Of a stretch of 64,000 bases of DNA, positions 54,623 through 64,000 are shown in pieces. The DNA comes from Paraspadella gotoi. Its lineage: Eukaryota; Chaetognatha. The notes beneath the pieces are model-generated. The model saw only the letters and a program-made list of their open reading frames with translations. It made no database searches and was not told the DNA's origin. The translations under genes were made by a program, and so were the position numbers. Numbering within the stretch: the stretch's first letter is position 1; every line of letters starts with the position of its first letter. The DNA lies in the NCBI GenBank assembly GCA_051294375.1, contig CM119266.1:6961431-7025430 (forward strand), read 5' to 3'.

Positions 54623-56901
54623 GACCGCGTGAGGGAGGATTTTATTTGATAAGTCGAATCTTTTATGTCACTTTCCATTCACTTGTCAACCTTGTTAAGT
54701 TCTATCTTAAATCAAAAGTAAATAAACATCGAGATCCCAAATTTATTATACCTGGATAGTCTGATAGCAAGAAACAAAGGAACCACGTGAGTGATTTCCC
54801 GAAACACTGGAGGAAACAATTTAATTTTGAATCTAAATTGCGATAAATAAAATAAATATACACAACGATGTAACTTCCCAAGTGAAGGACATTAGATTGG
54901 CGTGAATGAAGTTGATGGCAGTTCACGGACAATGAGAGGTTGCCGCCAAACAAATCCAAGTCGTCCACATTCCGACACGAGATTTTTACGTTTACCAACG
55001 CGAAGAATATCTTTTCACAAGACGATTTTCCTCACATTCTTGAGATAAAAAATGAAAACGCGTTGAACAATGACTCCCCACCGCCTCCCCAGCATGCTCC
55101 ACCGCCATGCTGGACCTGTTTTCTCGCTTTCTTCACTGATTTTTCTTTCTTTTCTTTCATTTGATTCATTTGAAGACTGAATCATGTTTCGACTCGGGAA
55201 TCGAAAACAGAGAACTAGGGCGAACAAAAGATCACGTATTTTACTTTAAAAAATTTAGTTATAATTATTGAATTATTGACAATAAGAATGTGGAAGTAAA
55301 TAATTGAGTAATTACTATGTGATATATAAGATGTATTAATTCGCAAAAAAGCTTTGTTGATGAGAAGTTTATTTCATATCATCCATCAGCAACAAAATAA
55401 AACCAACAAATAAAAATAGAAGCTGAAGCTGAAGGAAGCTGAAGGAAAACTAATCTACGATATCATTTCTATATTTTCATCGAAATGAGACAAAACTTCA
55501 TTTCAGTTTATGTCAGTATAATTATTAGTAAATTATTATTGAGGTCATTAACTTAAAATGATAAATTGATGATAATTATATGATATACTATATAGCTTTT
55601 CATCATAACTTAATATTTATAACTAACTTCTTCTTATGTCTAAATGATCATCATACCACGATCGCGCAATTTCTCAAATATTTAATTAAAGAAGAGAAGA
55701 ATTGTCTTTTGTCAATTGATGCAATCAAATGGTGGTCATGGAGACCAATGACGCCATTAAAAATGTCAGATTTGGAAAATTCCTTGATATTAAAATAAAT
55801 TTAACCTTTTAATCTTGAATTAATTAGTGCTGCATGTTTTTTCAATTGAAAATTTACTTAAATTAATATTAAGGCACCGGATAACTTTTTATACATTGCA
55901 TTATAAAAAAGTCTTGTCGTGTCGAAGTTTTTGTCCCGTTTTATTACATAGTCCAAAGTCAGGGGCAAGATAGCTTATTTATTAAATGAGATGGATAATT
56001 TTTATATTGGTGTTACCAATTTCATAAAATTCAGCTCCTTGTATTTTGATGCTAGTGCGGAGTACAATAAGTATTCCCCGATCTAATACTTAAGGGAGTG
56101 GTCTTTTCATACAATTGAAACATTTCTTGAAATATTTTCCACTTCATTGATAGGGAAGCCAGGTACTCTGGAGTGAATAAACGGGACTGTGAGAGAGTCT
56201 TGATTGAAAGCTTACAGGGACCTGCTATGTCATTATCTTGTAAGAGTGATGGAGGCCTTAAACCACCAAAGCCTGTCCAAAGTCAGGGGCAAGATAGCTT
56301 ATTTATTAAATGAATGGATTATTTTTATATTGGTTGTACCAATTTCATAAAATTCAGCTCCTTGTATTTTGATGCTAGTGCGGAGTACAATAAGTATTCC
56401 CGATCTAATACTTAAGGGAGTGTCTTTTCATACAATTGAAACATTCTTTGAAATATTTTCCACTTCATTGACAGGAAGCCAGGTACTCTGGGAGTGAATA
56501 AACGGGACTGTGAGAGAGTCTTGATTGAAAGCTTACAGGGACTGCTATGTCATTATCTTGTAAGAGTGATGGAGGCCTTAAACACCAAAGCCTGTCCAAA
56601 GTCGGGCAAGATAGTTATTTATTAAATGAATGGATAATTTTTATATTGGTTGTACCAATTTCATATACCAGTTGACTTCTCATTGCATTCAGATCCAAAT
56701 ACCGTGTATTGGTAAAACACACCTCAACTCGATAAACCGAGGGGAGCTTTTGCTCCTGCTCCCCGCTACCCCCCGACCGTTCCACCATGAACTTTGCACC
56801 ATTTCTTCGGTCTCCACTGTAACTTTGCTTTATAATCTTCCACCGGCCTTCTGACTTCCCGCGCCTTTCGCACGCTCACCGTCGACGAAACTTTGGAGGA
56901 A
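54623..56901. other. Divergent spacer between TMEM259 and TBC1D19
   Basis: AT-rich. It carries the 5' flanks of both genes and a 320-base tandem repeat at 55952-56665. No convincing coding sequence; open frames at 54940-55164 and 55580-55798 show no recognisable protein. Confidence 0.5.
55952..56665 (+). repeat. Tandem array of a 320-base dispersed repeat, about 2.2 copies
   Basis: Units start at about 55952, 56276 and 56594 with TCCAAAGTCAGGGGCAAGAT (variant in the third) and are near-identical over 318-324 bases; the third is cut off at about 56665. The reverse complement matches the interior of the element at 40190-40584. Shorter fragments occur at about 25235-25395 and 28050-28170. No coding capacity. 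The array ends about 240 bases upstream of the TBC1D19 ATG. Confidence 0.9.
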
Positions 56902-59900
56902 ATGTTGGGGGAACGGACAGAGGAAGAGGACCTGAGTCACGTGATCGCCACTATCGCCGCCGAGCTCAAAGCAAGCACACTTCACGCGCAGCTGCTCAAG
57001 GCAGCACAGGACGAGGTTTCGAAAATGATAAACGGCATTGGGCGATGAAGACGATCAAAGTCGATCATTGATTATAATTATGAAATTGGAACAACCAATA
57101 TAATTATAAACGATGGTCATCGCATACTTGTTTTCCGATACAAAAAGAGAAGACTAATTTGACCTTGTTTTGGTTAATTATAAATCTCATCTCGAATCTT
57201 ACAGGTTACACGAAGCGGGATACAATTTGCGGATTTAAAAAACGGGGTGATAACGGCTCTTCGCAATTCCGGGTTATAAAGCGATGGCGATGATTTAATT
57301 TAAATTTTAATCGAAATTAAACTCCAATTTTTTACGGTACAAAGGTGGGAAAAGAATTTGCGAAACGCCGTGTATCAACTGATGCAAAAGACACCACCAA
57401 TGAATCAAGCAATCGCTCTCACGCCCAAAGAACAACAGAAAGAACCCATCGCTTATCTCAGGAAAGCACAAGTACTGCGGATTTATTTAAAGCAACATTT
57501 TTATCTCTCCAGACGGGCGAATGCCCAACTTGGGCGAGATGTTAATTCGTTTCTGCTTCTTTTGACCGTAGTCATCGTCATCACGTTGTTTTAACATTGA
57601 AAAGAGCTTAAGTGTATAACCATAGGAAGCTAAAAAATTAGCTTCTAATCAGCAAGATCTTTTAGATTCACATATTTTATATTCCTCCACTCATTTGTTT
57701 GTTTTATTTATAAAACAATTTATATATATATATAAACAAATTCAGCTGTCTAGCTATCTCTTTCTCTTTCAAATATATGTCGCTCTTTCTTTCAATTATA
57801 TGTCACTTTTTTTTTTCGTCGCTGCTTCTTCTGATTCGTCTAAAAATGAGTTAAGCTTTGCAGCGGCTGTCCTGCGGCTGTCAAGCTTCTGTCTATATTT
57901 TTTTTACTCTCTTTCTCTCTCTCTCTTTTTCTCTCTCTTTCCCTCTCTCTTTCTCTCTCTTTTATTTTCTCTCTCTCTCTTTTTTTTCTCTCTCATACAT
58001 TCATTTGTTTGTTTTATTTATAATGAATGACTATCATCGCATCAATGAATTACTTTCATCGCAATAATTAATGATTATTATCGCATCAATGAATAATTAT
58101 CATCGCATGAATAAATGATTATTATCGCATCAATAAATAATTATCATCGTATTCATCATTTAGTTAACATTGCATCAATAATTTGGTTATCATCGCATTA
58201 ATATTTAGATATCATCGTATCAATATTTGGTTATCATCGTATCAATCCTTTGGTTATCATCGCATCATATTCATAATTTGGTTATCATCGCATCAATATT
58301 TGGTTATCATCGCATAAATATTTGGTTATTATTGCATCAATAATCAATTATTATTATATCAATCAATTATTATTATATCAATCAATTAATTACTGTTATA
58401 TCAATCCATCACTGTTACGTCAATCAATCAATTACTATTACATCAATCAATCAATTATTATTATATTAATTCATTATCACATTAATCTTTTTTTTTAATT
58501 TTTATTATTTCATTAATTTTCTTGAATAGTAACGTCTGGCGAGATCACTATACTTTTAAGATGAAGAGACAGTAATTATTGATATGTGTTAATGACAGAA
58601 CCGTTCATTATAAGCAGTCCCTGAGCTTAGGATCAGGCTGTAACACCATGTTACAGGCGGGTTAAGCGCCCCGTCCCTCTAAACTGCCAGACGACCACCG
58701 GGCTAGAACCCCGGACCTTTGGGTTGGGAGGCGAATGACTTGCCTCCGGCACCAATGGCCGCTGATGAACGGTTGGTGGATTTTAGTCCACCATACATCC
58801 CCCCTCCCAAAGGGAGAAGTCTGTTGCGTCTCTTCAGTGAATTGTTGTTGTTGGTGGAAAGTTCGTCACCAAGTTGAGGCATGTCGCCTGATGTGTTGTG
58901 GGCGGAAAGTGCATCGCCAGGTTGAGGCATGTCGCCTGAAAGTGTTGTTGTTGCTGTTGTGTTCGGAAGTCGGGCTCACCAATGAAGAGACAGTAATTAT
59001 TGATATGTGTTAATGACAGAACCGTTCATTATAAGCAGTCCCTGAGCTTCAGATCAGGCTGTAACACCATGTTACAGGCGGGTTAAGCGCCCCGTCCCTC
59101 TAAACTGCCAGACGACCACCGGGCTAGAACCCCGGACCTTTGGGCTGGGAGGGAAATGACTTGCCTCCGGCACCAATGGCCGCTGATGAACGGTTGGTGG
59201 ATTTTAGTCCACCATAAAGATTTTTAAAATTTAATTAACATTTGTTTTGTTTTTTTCTGAAGGTTAACTGGGAGAAAAGAATTTTAAAGAGCCTAAATAG
59301 CATGTGCACAGAGATTGGCATCCCGCTAGCTAGGCGAAGAAACACTCTCGAACAGAAAGTAAGCTTTACTGAGATTGTTTAGTAATTGACAACAGTTTAG
59401 ACTGAGAGCTGTGACAAAGTTTCATTGTAAACTTTTTTAAAGGATATCGCGGCCAAGTGGAACGAATTGGGCTCCGATGAACCGGATTTGAGTCTTTTCA
59501 GGTATAATCCATCTTCAGTCAAGTGTTCGGCAGATAGACTAACGGCTAACTTTTCGTTGCAGGCCAGTGTATGCCCCAAAAGACTTTTTGGATGTTGTTA
59601 TGAGCTTGAGGAACCCAAACTTCCACTATGGAGACGCGAACAGCCACACAAATTTTTGGGGTATCATTCAGGTAAAAGTTTCAACGATAAAAATTAATGA
59701 ATAATGTTATTCGATAATCACGCTATTCATCCTCCAGGTTCCCCTCAAGGTCCGTGAGATGCGCTCCCTCCGTCAACTCTACTCCGAACTGGCGACGACT
59801 CGTCCTCAGATTGGCGTCGACGACGCGCTCGAGAATCCCCCGGAACTCTTCGAGCACGACGCCGTCAAGCAGGGGAAGCGGACGTTGGCGCAGAACAGCT

Positions 59901-61585
59901 CGCCGTCCGCGCAAGACTACGCCAAGACAGGGTGCCCCATCGCCCTCCGCGGCGACGTATGGTGCAAGATACTGGGCGTGGCGGTCGACGACGTGGACCG
60001 GCTCTACTACGAGCAATTAAAGCAATGCGTGTTCCAGCACGAACTTCTGGTCGACAGTCTGATCTACAAGGATGTCAAACTGACGGCCACGAACGACGAT
60101 CAGTACTTCGTCTTCGAGGACTACCTCCACCAGGCGCTGCTGATCTTTTCGAGGGACACGCACGTCTTGAAGCACTTCCGCCTGAGCAGCTCCACTCCTG
60201 CCAAGTCCTACATCCGCGGCAAGCTTGGCATGGAGGACTATGCCGTGGTGTATCCGCCAAACGGTGTCATTCCCTTCCACGGCTTCTCCATGTACGTGGC
60301 GCCGCTCTGCTACATCTACAGCGACCCCGTGTTCCTTTACTACGTCTTTAGAGAGATGTACACCCGCTTCTTCTTCCGCCTGCACTGCATTTCGTCCCAC
60401 CCGCAGGTGCGTGGGAGCAATTCTTGTCGAATTTTAACGTTATAACGCCTGTAACATGTTACAGCCTGATCCGAAGCTCAGGGGCTGCTTATTAAAGCGT
60501 TGCAAAAATATTATAATCAAATAGAATCAAAATTCGAATAGTAGATCATGAACTGGCTTGTACCTGTGAACATTTTAAATTAAAAAAAAATTATTTTTTA
60601 TTTTTTAATTTTCGCATACGCCCATATTTATACATAGTACGCACTATAGAAAATGTAAAAATTTTAAAATGTTTTTTTTCTATTTTTGAATGCAGATTCG
60701 AATTCCTTACGAAAAGTTGATAAAAGAAAATATAACTTATTTTAGAAAATTATTTCATTAAGTAGGTCAAAATCCTTAAAAACTGTTATTGTTAACCTAT
60801 AATTTAATTTTAGTATAAAAATATATTTTTTTTAAATTTTTAGTTAACTTAATGAAAGAATTTTTGATTAAGACTTATATTTTCTTTTATCAACTTTTAT
60901 GAGGAATGTATTAATATGGGCATATGCGAAAATTTATAAATAAAAAAAATTATATATCAATGTTTTTTAGTACAACTATTCGAATTTTTAATTTTTAATC
61001 TGCAACTTTCACTACGCCTTACTGCTTATTGAACGGTTCTGTCACTCTTAACAATTATTACTGTCTCTTCAATACTTACGGTAACTTTTACTTTTACTAA
61101 TTCCTTTTGTATACGACTATACATGTTTTTTAAAATTTTACGAACACAAAAAAAATAAACGATTCACACAAAGTAACCTAACTCGGTTTTTATAATTTTT
61201 AATTTATATTTTATAATTTAAAATCCTATTTCCGCAGGGCATCGTCGCTCTCTGCGTCCTCTTTGAGCAACTGCTGCAGACGCATGAACCGCAGCTGGCG
61301 TTCTACCTGAAGACGGTGGGCGTGCAGGCGACCCGAATCGCCTTCAGGTGGCTCATCCGCGCCTACTCGGGCTATCTGGCCAGCGATCAGGTCATGCTGC
61401 TTTGGGACAAGATCCTCGCCTACAACTCGCTCGAGATCCTTGCCGTTCTCGCGCTCGGCGTCTTCAGCTTCCGGAAAGTCAACCTCATGCAAATCCAGTC
61501 GCACGCCGCCGGCGAGGCCGTGCTGGCAGATCTGACATCGCTCAAAGTTGTTCCCATCATACAACTGGCGCTTTTCTCGAAATAA
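56902..61585 (+). CDS. TBC1D19: TBC1 domain family member 19
   Basis: Eight exons: 56902-57015, 57205-57272, 57345-57471, 59263-59358, 59443-59501, 59563-59671, 59738-60406, 61238-61585; 1590 bases, 529 residues against 526 in human, all phases agree. TBC proteins are usually GTPase-activating proteins for Rabs. The start ATG (MLGERTEEEDLSHVI) aligns with the human N-terminus. Landmarks: SGWEKNLRNAVYQL, LRKAQ, NWEKRILKSLNSMCTEIGIPLAR, DEPDLSLFRPVYAP, LRNPNFHYGDANSH, VDDALENPPELFEHDAVKQGK, LYYEQLKQCVFQHELLVDSL, YKDVKLTATNDDQYFVFEDY, GKLGMEDYAVVYPPNGVIPFH, FREMYTRFFFRLHCISSHPQ, YNSLEILAVLALGVFSFRK. The classical TBC arginine-finger motif is not obvious: the stretch around QCVFQHELLVDSL has no IxxDxxR. 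Introns 3 and 7 are rich in repeats. Confidence 0.96.
57903..57994. repeat. CT-rich low-complexity tract in TBC1D19 intron 3
   Basis: Pyrimidine tract of CTCT and CTTT units. It produces overlapping Leu/Ser/Phe open frames at 57695-58067 that are not genes. Confidence 0.85.
58020..58480. repeat. Minisatellite of TCATCGCATCAATA-type units
   Basis: Roughly 20 copies of a degenerate unit of about 20-22 bases containing ATCATCGCATCAAT and often TTTGGTT. Units become more AT-rich toward the right end (TTATTATATCAATCAATTA). Confidence 0.85.
58560..58794 (-). mobile_element. tRNA-derived SINE, copy 1
   Basis: On the minus strand the head is tRNA-like: A-box-like TGGTGCCGGAGG, then a T-arm CCGGG-GTTCTAG-CCCGG with a perfect five-base stem and a B box (GGTTCTAGCCC). 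A non-tRNA body follows, containing GGGCGCTTAACCCGCC and ending in ACTGTCTCTTC at 58560-58570. There is no complete acceptor stem, so it is a SINE and not a tRNA gene. Confidence 0.8.
58798..58980. repeat. Spacer with an internal 50-base direct repeat between SINE copies
   Basis: It contains two copies of GGAAAG, then GTTGAGGCATGTCGCCTGA, about 50 bases apart, and GTTGTTGTTG runs. It separates the two SINE copies and may belong to a longer composite unit that is tandemly duplicated. Confidence 0.6.
58981..59216 (-). mobile_element. tRNA-derived SINE, copy 2
   Basis: Almost identical to 58560-58794 and in the same orientation, with only a few substitutions. It ends in GTCCACCATA at 59207-59216, the same head-end sequence as copy 1. 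It lies 47 bases upstream of TBC1D19 exon 4. Confidence 0.85.
60440..61078 (+). mobile_element. SINE fragment split by a foldback element
   Basis: 60440-60493 matches the SINE body in the opposite orientation (CGCCTGTAACA, CAGCCTGATCCGAAGCTCAG, GCTGCTTATT). 61022-61078 continues it (TGCTTATTGAACGGTTCTGTC to TTACTGTCTCTTC). The two halves together make one SINE tail with the foldback element 60494-61021 inserted. Confidence 0.85.
60494..61021. mobile_element. Foldback element with 9-base target duplication
   Basis: Flanked by CTGCTTATT at 60485-60493 and 61022-61030. The ends are AAAGCGTTGC on the left and, reversed, TAAGGCGTAGTG on the right, with long inverted arms (ATCAAAATTCGAATAG; TTTTCGCATACGCCCATATT against AATATGGGCATATGCGAAAA). 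No coding capacity. A 9-base (or 8-base) duplication would fit Mutator-like or hAT-like mobilisation. Related to 39943-40991. Confidence 0.85.
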
Positions 61586-62664
61586 CCTTCCCTCGATCGT
61601 TTATACATAATTACTATTTTCCTATTACTGATCATTCTGATCGCCTGACCTCACTGAGTCACTCGCCTCCGAAATCTGTTCAAATTTAGTCATTTAGACG
61701 TTCGAATTCTTATGCTTGACACATAATGGTTAATCGCTTTGTTCATGCTTACTACAGAAACTTGTTAACTTATTAATTAATCACGCTATGCTAAATTGTA
61801 ATCTACTAGTTCATATCCAAAGACGACAACCTTAATGTTCATTTGTATTGTGGTTAGATGGTCTTATCACCATGGAGACAGAATTGAGTTCAGTTAGGAC
61901 GCTTTCACCTTGCGAAGCAATCGACTATCTCGTATGTAATTCGGCGTGAAATGTTGAGGTTTTGGCGGCTCTAATTGACCGAATTTTCCGGTTTCTATCG
62001 TGTTACGTACAATAGTTTAGTATTTATCTGACGCTGTGATGAACTATGGCTTTCATGGACCTGATAATGTTATAGGGCCGATGCACCACTGTTAGAGGGC
62101 GATTGTTGTGGGCGATGCCGGCGGGCGCCGGCCGGGCTTAGGAAGCACAAGACCCTCTAACGCGTGGACCACAATGTCAGTTAACCACACGGGACGGCAC
62201 GGTTGACCACAATGAATACAAAAGAGAACAGGGGACGCCAACTGATAAAGGACTCGCATTCGAACACGTACTTTCTTATTTAATATATAACTTTTAGATG
62301 ATGTTCTTCAGAGAATTTTCTCCATCAATAACTTCGCGCTTTAATTTACTTATGTTAATTTTAAAATCAATATTTGTTTACTTATTATAAAGGACCAATA
62401 ATAGTTAAACACCGATATGAAAGTTGTCTTTTGTTTTTGTTCTCTCCTCTCTTCGCCACCTTTCGTCAGTGTCGTCAGCTTGGCTTTCCCCCGCGGCCTT
62501 TTTACGCAGACCATTTTTTCATGAAAAAATAATTCCTTTCATGTTCGATTTCTTTTCTTCTTCCTTGTGATAGACTAGGACGGTTTGTCAGATTTTTCTT
62601 TAATTTTACTGAATTTTTACCGAATATTTGTCTTGTTAAGTTTGTTAATATTTGTTTTGAAAAA
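61586..62664. other. Intergenic region downstream of TBC1D19
   Basis: AT-rich with a GC-rich patch at 62071-62220. No recognisable gene. Confidence 0.5.
62091..62128. repeat. GC-rich dispersed repeat, second copy
   Basis: Reverse complement of 41181-41218 with one mismatch in 38 bases. It continues into CGGCCGGGC, and a CCCTCTAAC motif recurs at 62153-62161. Function unknown. Confidence 0.8.
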
Positions 62665-62952
62665 TTAATGGGGAAATGTTTGGGCCGCCATTGTCGCGTC
62701 CGCGATTTGTAACGCTTTCCTCTTTGGCGTTCTGAGTCTGAGAGTCTGAGAGTCGCCATCCACTCCAGAAACCAGATGAAGCATTGATGGCTTCCCGTCT
62801 TTCGGGTCAAACGTCGTTGTATCGACCTGTGGTGTGAAGTGGTTAATTCTGCGCCAACCTCGTTCGCCAACCAAGTTCGCTTCGTCTTGTAACGCATAAT
62901 CGTCTTCATTGACCCGGCTCATACATGCGAACGAACTTTTCTGACATACCAT
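62665..62952 (-). CDS. Unrecognised 95-codon open frame divergent from DMAP1
   Basis: It starts 91 bases upstream of the DMAP1 ATG on the opposite strand. The protein (begins MVCQKSSFACMSRVNEDD, includes GWRRINHFTPQVDTTTFDP) is of mixed composition without low complexity except an SLRL-like run from a GAGTCT repeat at 62733-62754. I do not recognise a family. It could be a first exon of a divergently transcribed gene, part of a mobile element, or chance. An overlapping frame at 62502-62909 is an alternative. Confidence 0.25.
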   Translation of the reverse strand: MVCQKSSFACMSRVNEDDYALQDEANLVGERGWRRINHFTPQVDTTTFDPKDGKPSMLHLVSGVDGDSQTLRLRTPKRKALQIADATMAAQTFPH

Positions 62953-63043
62953 TATCTTTCTTTGTCAGATTCAGAAAAAATCAGATCCGCTTTCAGATCC
63001 GTTGTAGTATAACTTAAATCCGTCAGTCTCTTTGTCCGTCAAG

Positions 63044-63635
63044 ATGGCGACGGGCAGCGACGTCCGTGACATTCTCGATCTTGACGAGGCGTCGCCTGCC
63101 GGAGTCTCGCCGGCCGGAATGAGCCGACGTGACGTGCTGTTCGGGGCGGACAAGCCCAAGCGGAAGCCGGCGCCCAAGCCGCTCGTCAAGAAGCCCGAGG
63201 GGTTGAGTCGCGAAGTCTGGGGTCTCCTCTACTCGGACTCCCGGGATCCTCCGCCTATCGTGCCCACGGACTCGGCCTCGGCCGGTAAGGAAATATCAAT
63301 TCGGTTGTGCTTTACATGCAAATTAACTCTCAATTTTTTATTAATGAGAAGAAAAATATGGCTGAAGTTATATCTTTGTCCTGAAGTTAAAATATCCGAC
63401 AAACCATAAGCCTTTCCCTCTTCTTTCTCCTCCAGGATACAAACAAGCCAAGATCAAACTGGGCGTCCAACGCGTCCGTCCCTGGCGCTGGACTCCTTTC
63501 GCCAACCCGGCGCGGAAAGACTCCCTGGTTCTGCATCACTGGCGTCGCGTCGCCGACGAGGGGAAGGAGTATCCCTTCGCGCGGTTCGACAAGTCCGTCG
63601 ACGTACCCGTTTACTCTGACGCCGAATACGCGCAG
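63044..63635 (+). CDS. DMAP1: DMAP1, N-terminal exons (gene continues past the window)
   Basis: Exons 63044-63284 and 63436-63635, phases agree; later exons are outside the window. DMAP1 is a subunit of the TIP60/NuA4 and SRCAP chromatin complexes. Evidence: MATGSDVRDILDLDE at the start, KKPEGLSREVWGLLYSD, DPPPIVPTDSASAGY, KIKLGVQRVRPWRWTPFANP, ARKDSLVLHHWRR, VADEGKEYPFARFDKSVDVP and VYSDAEYAQ, nearly collinear with human DMAP1 residues 1 to about 140. The SANT-like domain should follow downstream. The ATG directly follows a pyrimidine-rich stretch ending in AAG (TTTGTCCGTCAAG|ATG). Confidence 0.95.
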
Positions 63636-64000
63636 GTGGAGAGAGAGAAAGAAAAAAGTTCCCTTTTTAGTTTTAACATTAATTTATCACCATTTTTCTT
63701 TTCTGTCACTCATCAGTAGTGATGTGAAAATGATAAAATTTTAGAAAATTAAAATTTAGCATATTGAACATGAAAACAAAAATCAATAAAAATACTTGTG
63801 TAAATTTATTTTTTAATTTTATATAATAGTGGGCACCAGTAAGCTATATTTTTATATAATAATAAGTATATAATAGCTAAAATTTTGTAATTTTAAGATC
63901 GGATTTGGATTCTTTGCAAAAAGTAGATATAAGAGAGTATAATTCTTTTTTGAAAATTATTTTATTAAGTTTTATTAAATTTTATTTAAGACACCGATTT
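63636..64000 (+). other. DMAP1 intron running off the window
   Basis: AT-rich sequence after donor CAG|GTGGAG at 63636. No further exon was recognised before 64000. Confidence 0.6.

Noticed and set aside
57695-58067. Hydrophobic Phe/Leu/Ser open frames resembling membrane proteins
   Set aside because: Produced by the CT-rich tract in TBC1D19 intron 3; the flanking exons of TBC1D19 join in phase across it.
58020-58480. CRISPR-like array of short repeats
   Set aside because: Repeats are degenerate and contiguous without unique spacers; it is a eukaryotic minisatellite.
58640-58760. Possible tRNA gene
   Set aside because: The T-arm and B box are good, but no acceptor stem closes and the sequence continues into a repeated body, so it is a tRNA-derived SINE.

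Overview
This is a nuclear genome fragment from an invertebrate animal, very probably a bilaterian. The genes are split by mostly short introns with GT-AG and some GC-AG borders. They encode animal-type proteins, intergenic and intronic DNA is AT-rich, and tRNA-derived SINE and foldback-type repeats are present. No bacterial, plastid or viral genes were recognised. The species cannot be named from the sequence.

Nine conserved protein genes can be rebuilt exon by exon with consistent splice phases: SLC12A9 (minus, about 270-25217, interrupted by assembly debris), RAB11 (plus, 26667-28597), SFMBT (minus, 29305-36060), an OMA1-like protease (minus, 38291-41966), RFC1 (minus, 42908-46016), BMS1 (minus, 46183-50665), membralin/TMEM259 (minus, 51353-54622), TBC1D19 (plus, 56902-61585) and DMAP1 (plus, from 63044, cut by the window end). 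They cover ion transport, Rab trafficking and regulation, Polycomb-type silencing, mitochondrial quality control, DNA replication, ribosome biogenesis and chromatin remodelling. They look like ordinary housekeeping neighbours, except that BMS1 and RFC1 are tail-to-head only 166 bases apart with an acceptor-like site between them, which suggests a two-gene operon.

The first 25 kb is not what it appears to be. SLC12A9 is one gene whose N-terminal half (22098-25217) and C-terminal half (270-5007) should be joined through an intron carrying a (GAATA)n array. Between them the assembly holds noisy, insertion-rich inverted and direct copies of the same gene, with a hairpin turning point near 9121. 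It also holds a near-clean second copy of 3000-5040 at 17670-19703, a frame-broken second copy of 22027-23465 at 20311-21741, and a 25-N gap inside the GAATA array. This looks like raw long-read sequence inserted at a satellite rather than biology. The ORFs between 5.1 and 21.7 kb should not be read as genes.

The most interesting biological observations are a predicted RFC1 without the BRCT domain but with SPSK-type repeats and an RGG-rich tail, the probable BMS1-RFC1 operon, three GC-AG introns in three genes, nested foldback elements (one splitting a SINE with a 9-base target duplication), and microsatellites inside the SFMBT gene, one of which is translated.
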